This document shows, one piece after another, positions 32,463 through 32,998 of a stretch of 32,998 bases of DNA (positions within the stretch are counted from its first letter, which is position 1; every line of letters starts with the position of its first letter). The stretch spans positions 1 to 32,998 of the forward strand of contig CALWKV010000041.1 in the NCBI GenBank assembly GCA_944381355.1. The letters run 5' to 3'. The notes under the pieces are model-generated. The model saw nothing but the letters and a program-made list of their open reading frames with translations. It was not told where the DNA came from and did not search any database. The DNA is from an uncultured Christensenellaceae bacterium. Its GTDB lineage: Bacteria > Bacillota > Clostridia > Christensenellales > UBA3700. Both the position numbers and the translations under genes were made by a program.

Positions 32463-32611
32463 TGGCAGGGGAGACGCGATTCGTAAGGAGAAGCCACAGG
32501 CTTCGACGGAATAGCGAAGTAATAAGTTTGTCCAATCGCATCGAGTCGCTTTCGCGTCACACGCAACCAATGGTTTTGGAGACCACTACTCTACCGTTGA
32601 GCCACTCCCCT
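32463..32611 (-). tRNA. tRNA-Trp (anticodon CCA) gene split in the T-loop by 75 bp; possibly a pseudogene
   Basis: The 5' part (32611 down to 32559, 53 nt) has an acceptor strand AGGGGAG, a D-arm, an anticodon arm with loop CTCCAAA (anticodon CCA), a variable loop and the first T-stem strand GCGTG plus T54. The 3' part (32483 down to 32463) supplies CGAAT of the T-loop, T-stem strand CGCGT, acceptor strand CTCCCCT that pairs perfectly with the 5' strand, G73 and an encoded CCA. Between them are 75 foreign bases. Exact removal gives a 74-nt tRNA lacking only one T of the T-loop (position 55). A promoter lies upstream and a terminator directly downstream. As it stands the precursor could not fold as a normal tRNA, so it is either inactivated, processed in an unusual way, or backed up by another tRNA-Trp gene. 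Confidence 0.75.
32484..32558 (-). repeat. 75-bp insert in the tRNA-Trp T-loop, the repeat-unit core
   Basis: On the minus strand it runs from GACGCGAAAGCGACTCG to GGCTTCTCCTTA. It contains a small CGC-GAAA-GCG hairpin and a GAAGCC-TGT-GGCTTC hairpin. The same 75-bp core, at the same place between GGTTGCGTGT/TTGCGTGT and CGAATCGCG, is found in units B and C. It has no splice-site or group I/II intron features that I can recognise, and it is too short for such introns. Confidence 0.8.
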
Positions 32612-32646
32612 AAGAATATGATGCCGTTCTTTCTACGGCGAAATCT

Positions 32647-32676
32647 ATTGTACAATGTATTGCGAGTCAAAGTCAA
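32647..32676 (-). promoter_or_regulatory. Promoter of the split tRNA-Trp
   Basis: On the minus strand TTGACT (32671-32676) and TACAAT (32647-32652) are 18 bases apart. Transcription would start near 32640. A GCCGT/ACGGC hairpin (32623-32639) forms the short 5' leader before the tRNA. Confidence 0.65.
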
Positions 32677-32747
32677 TCGAAATGCGCTTTTTTGCCGCAT
32701 TATTTTTATGATCAGCAGAAAAAAAGAGTCAAAGTGCGCTAAAAAAG

Positions 32748-32776
32748 TAGAAAAATCCGCGACGTTACGATATAAT
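32748..32776 (+). promoter_or_regulatory. Promoter of purB
   Basis: TAGAAA at 32748-32753 and a consensus TATAAT at 32771-32776 are 17 bases apart. The start would be near 32783, giving a leader of about 24 nt with AGGAG at 32793-32797. Confidence 0.7.
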
Positions 32777-32806
32777 GGAAACAGATTATTTCAGGAGCGC
32801 TTACAA

Positions 32807-32998
32807 ATGGCAGATACAAGCATTTACAACAACCCGTTGATCACCAGATATGCAAGCCGCGAGATGGCGGCAAATTTTTCGGACGACAAGAAGTTCAGGC
32901 TTTGGAGAAAGCTGTGGATCGCGCTTGCCGAATCCGAAAAAGAACTCGGACTCAACATTACAGACGAACAGATAGCCGAAATGAAAGCGCACGCAGAA
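32807..32998 (+). CDS. purB: Adenylosuccinate lyase, 5' end only
   Basis: PurB cleaves SAICAR to AICAR and adenylosuccinate to AMP in purine synthesis. Only the first 64 residues are inside the window; the frame is open at the right edge. The N-terminus ([12 protein letters not shown], then [20 protein letters not shown]) matches the start of the roughly 475-residue PurB form and the fumarase/aspartase superfamily. The ATG at 32807 has AGGAG nine bases upstream and its own promoter, and it is divergent from the tRNA-Trp unit. Confidence 0.92.
   Translation, partial: MADTSIYNNPLITRYASREMAANFSDDKKFRLWRKLWIALAESEKELGLNITDEQIAEMKAHAE

Larger units (their letters stand above)
31873..32806. other. 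Gap between sigma factor and purB, filled by a split tRNA-Trp and tandem repeat units
   Basis: There is no protein gene here. Frames of 60-125 codons on both strands are translations of the repeats. Contents from right to left on the minus strand are the tRNA promoter, the split tRNA-Trp, and then repeat units A, B, C and a decayed unit D. The last 60-90 bp before the sigma gene hold only its probable promoter. The purB promoter lies at the right edge on the plus strand. Confidence 0.8.

Noticed and set aside
32484..32558. Group I or group II intron in tRNA-Trp
   Set aside because: 75 bp is far too short for either class, the site is the T-loop and not the anticodon loop, and no conserved intron core is visible.
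32005..32570. Frames of 60-125 codons across the tRNA repeat array on both strands
   Set aside because: They are translations of the tandem units, similar to each other only because the DNA repeats; they contain tRNA and terminator sequence and have no start signals.

Overview
The window reads as a chromosomal piece of a mid-GC Bacillota, most likely an uncultured clostridial lineage. This is inference from gene content: pheT next to a U32 protein and mutS2, a rhodanese-less ThiI paired with its own cysteine desulfurase, an endonuclease-type MutL, a miaA-ynbB pair, a XerS-like recombinase, and LexA boxes of the Bacillus type (CGAAC-N4-GTTCG). Nearly all genes are housekeeping genes. The unusual material lies in three gene-poor gaps.

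Layout. (1) 1-7542, plus strand: 3' part of pheT, a U32/RlhA-like Fe-S protein, mutS2 and a small two-helix membrane protein. (2) 7588-10042, plus: a promoter, cysteine desulfurase, thiI and a strong terminator; together these make 4-thiouridine in tRNA. (3) 10162-12420, minus: a class A penicillin-binding protein. (4) 12444-20609, plus: a tight tRNA-modification and mismatch-repair operon (miaB, mutS, mutL, miaA, ynbB-like) whose promoter would put the transcript start on the miaB ATG. (5) 20610-21325: a gene-free stretch with a degenerate 33-bp repeat and several LexA-box-like palindromes. (6) 21326-23253, minus: lexA with its own operator, and a XerS-like tyrosine recombinase. (7) 23254-24627: AT-rich, no convincing gene. 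(8) 24628-26471, plus: a PadR-type DNA-binding domain fused through a long acidic linker to four membrane helices. (9) 26687-31872, minus: a VTT-domain membrane protein, rnhA, proC, and an ECF sigma factor overlapping a large single-pass membrane protein that is probably its anti-sigma factor. (10) 31985-32676, minus: a tRNA-Trp gene whose T-loop is split by 75 bp, continuous with a tandem array of about 182-bp units. (11) 32748-end, plus: promoter and start of purB.

The strongest candidate for something undescribed is item 10. The split tRNA-Trp occupies the head of the first repeat unit in register. Each unit has tRNA-like ends, several internal hairpins and its own Rho-independent terminator, so the array looks like tRNA-derived or tRNA-targeting structured elements. 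The next best are the LexA-box-like repeat cluster beside lexA, the predicted leaderless miaB mRNA, and the membrane-tethered PadR protein. All calls come from reading the sequence; no database search was possible.
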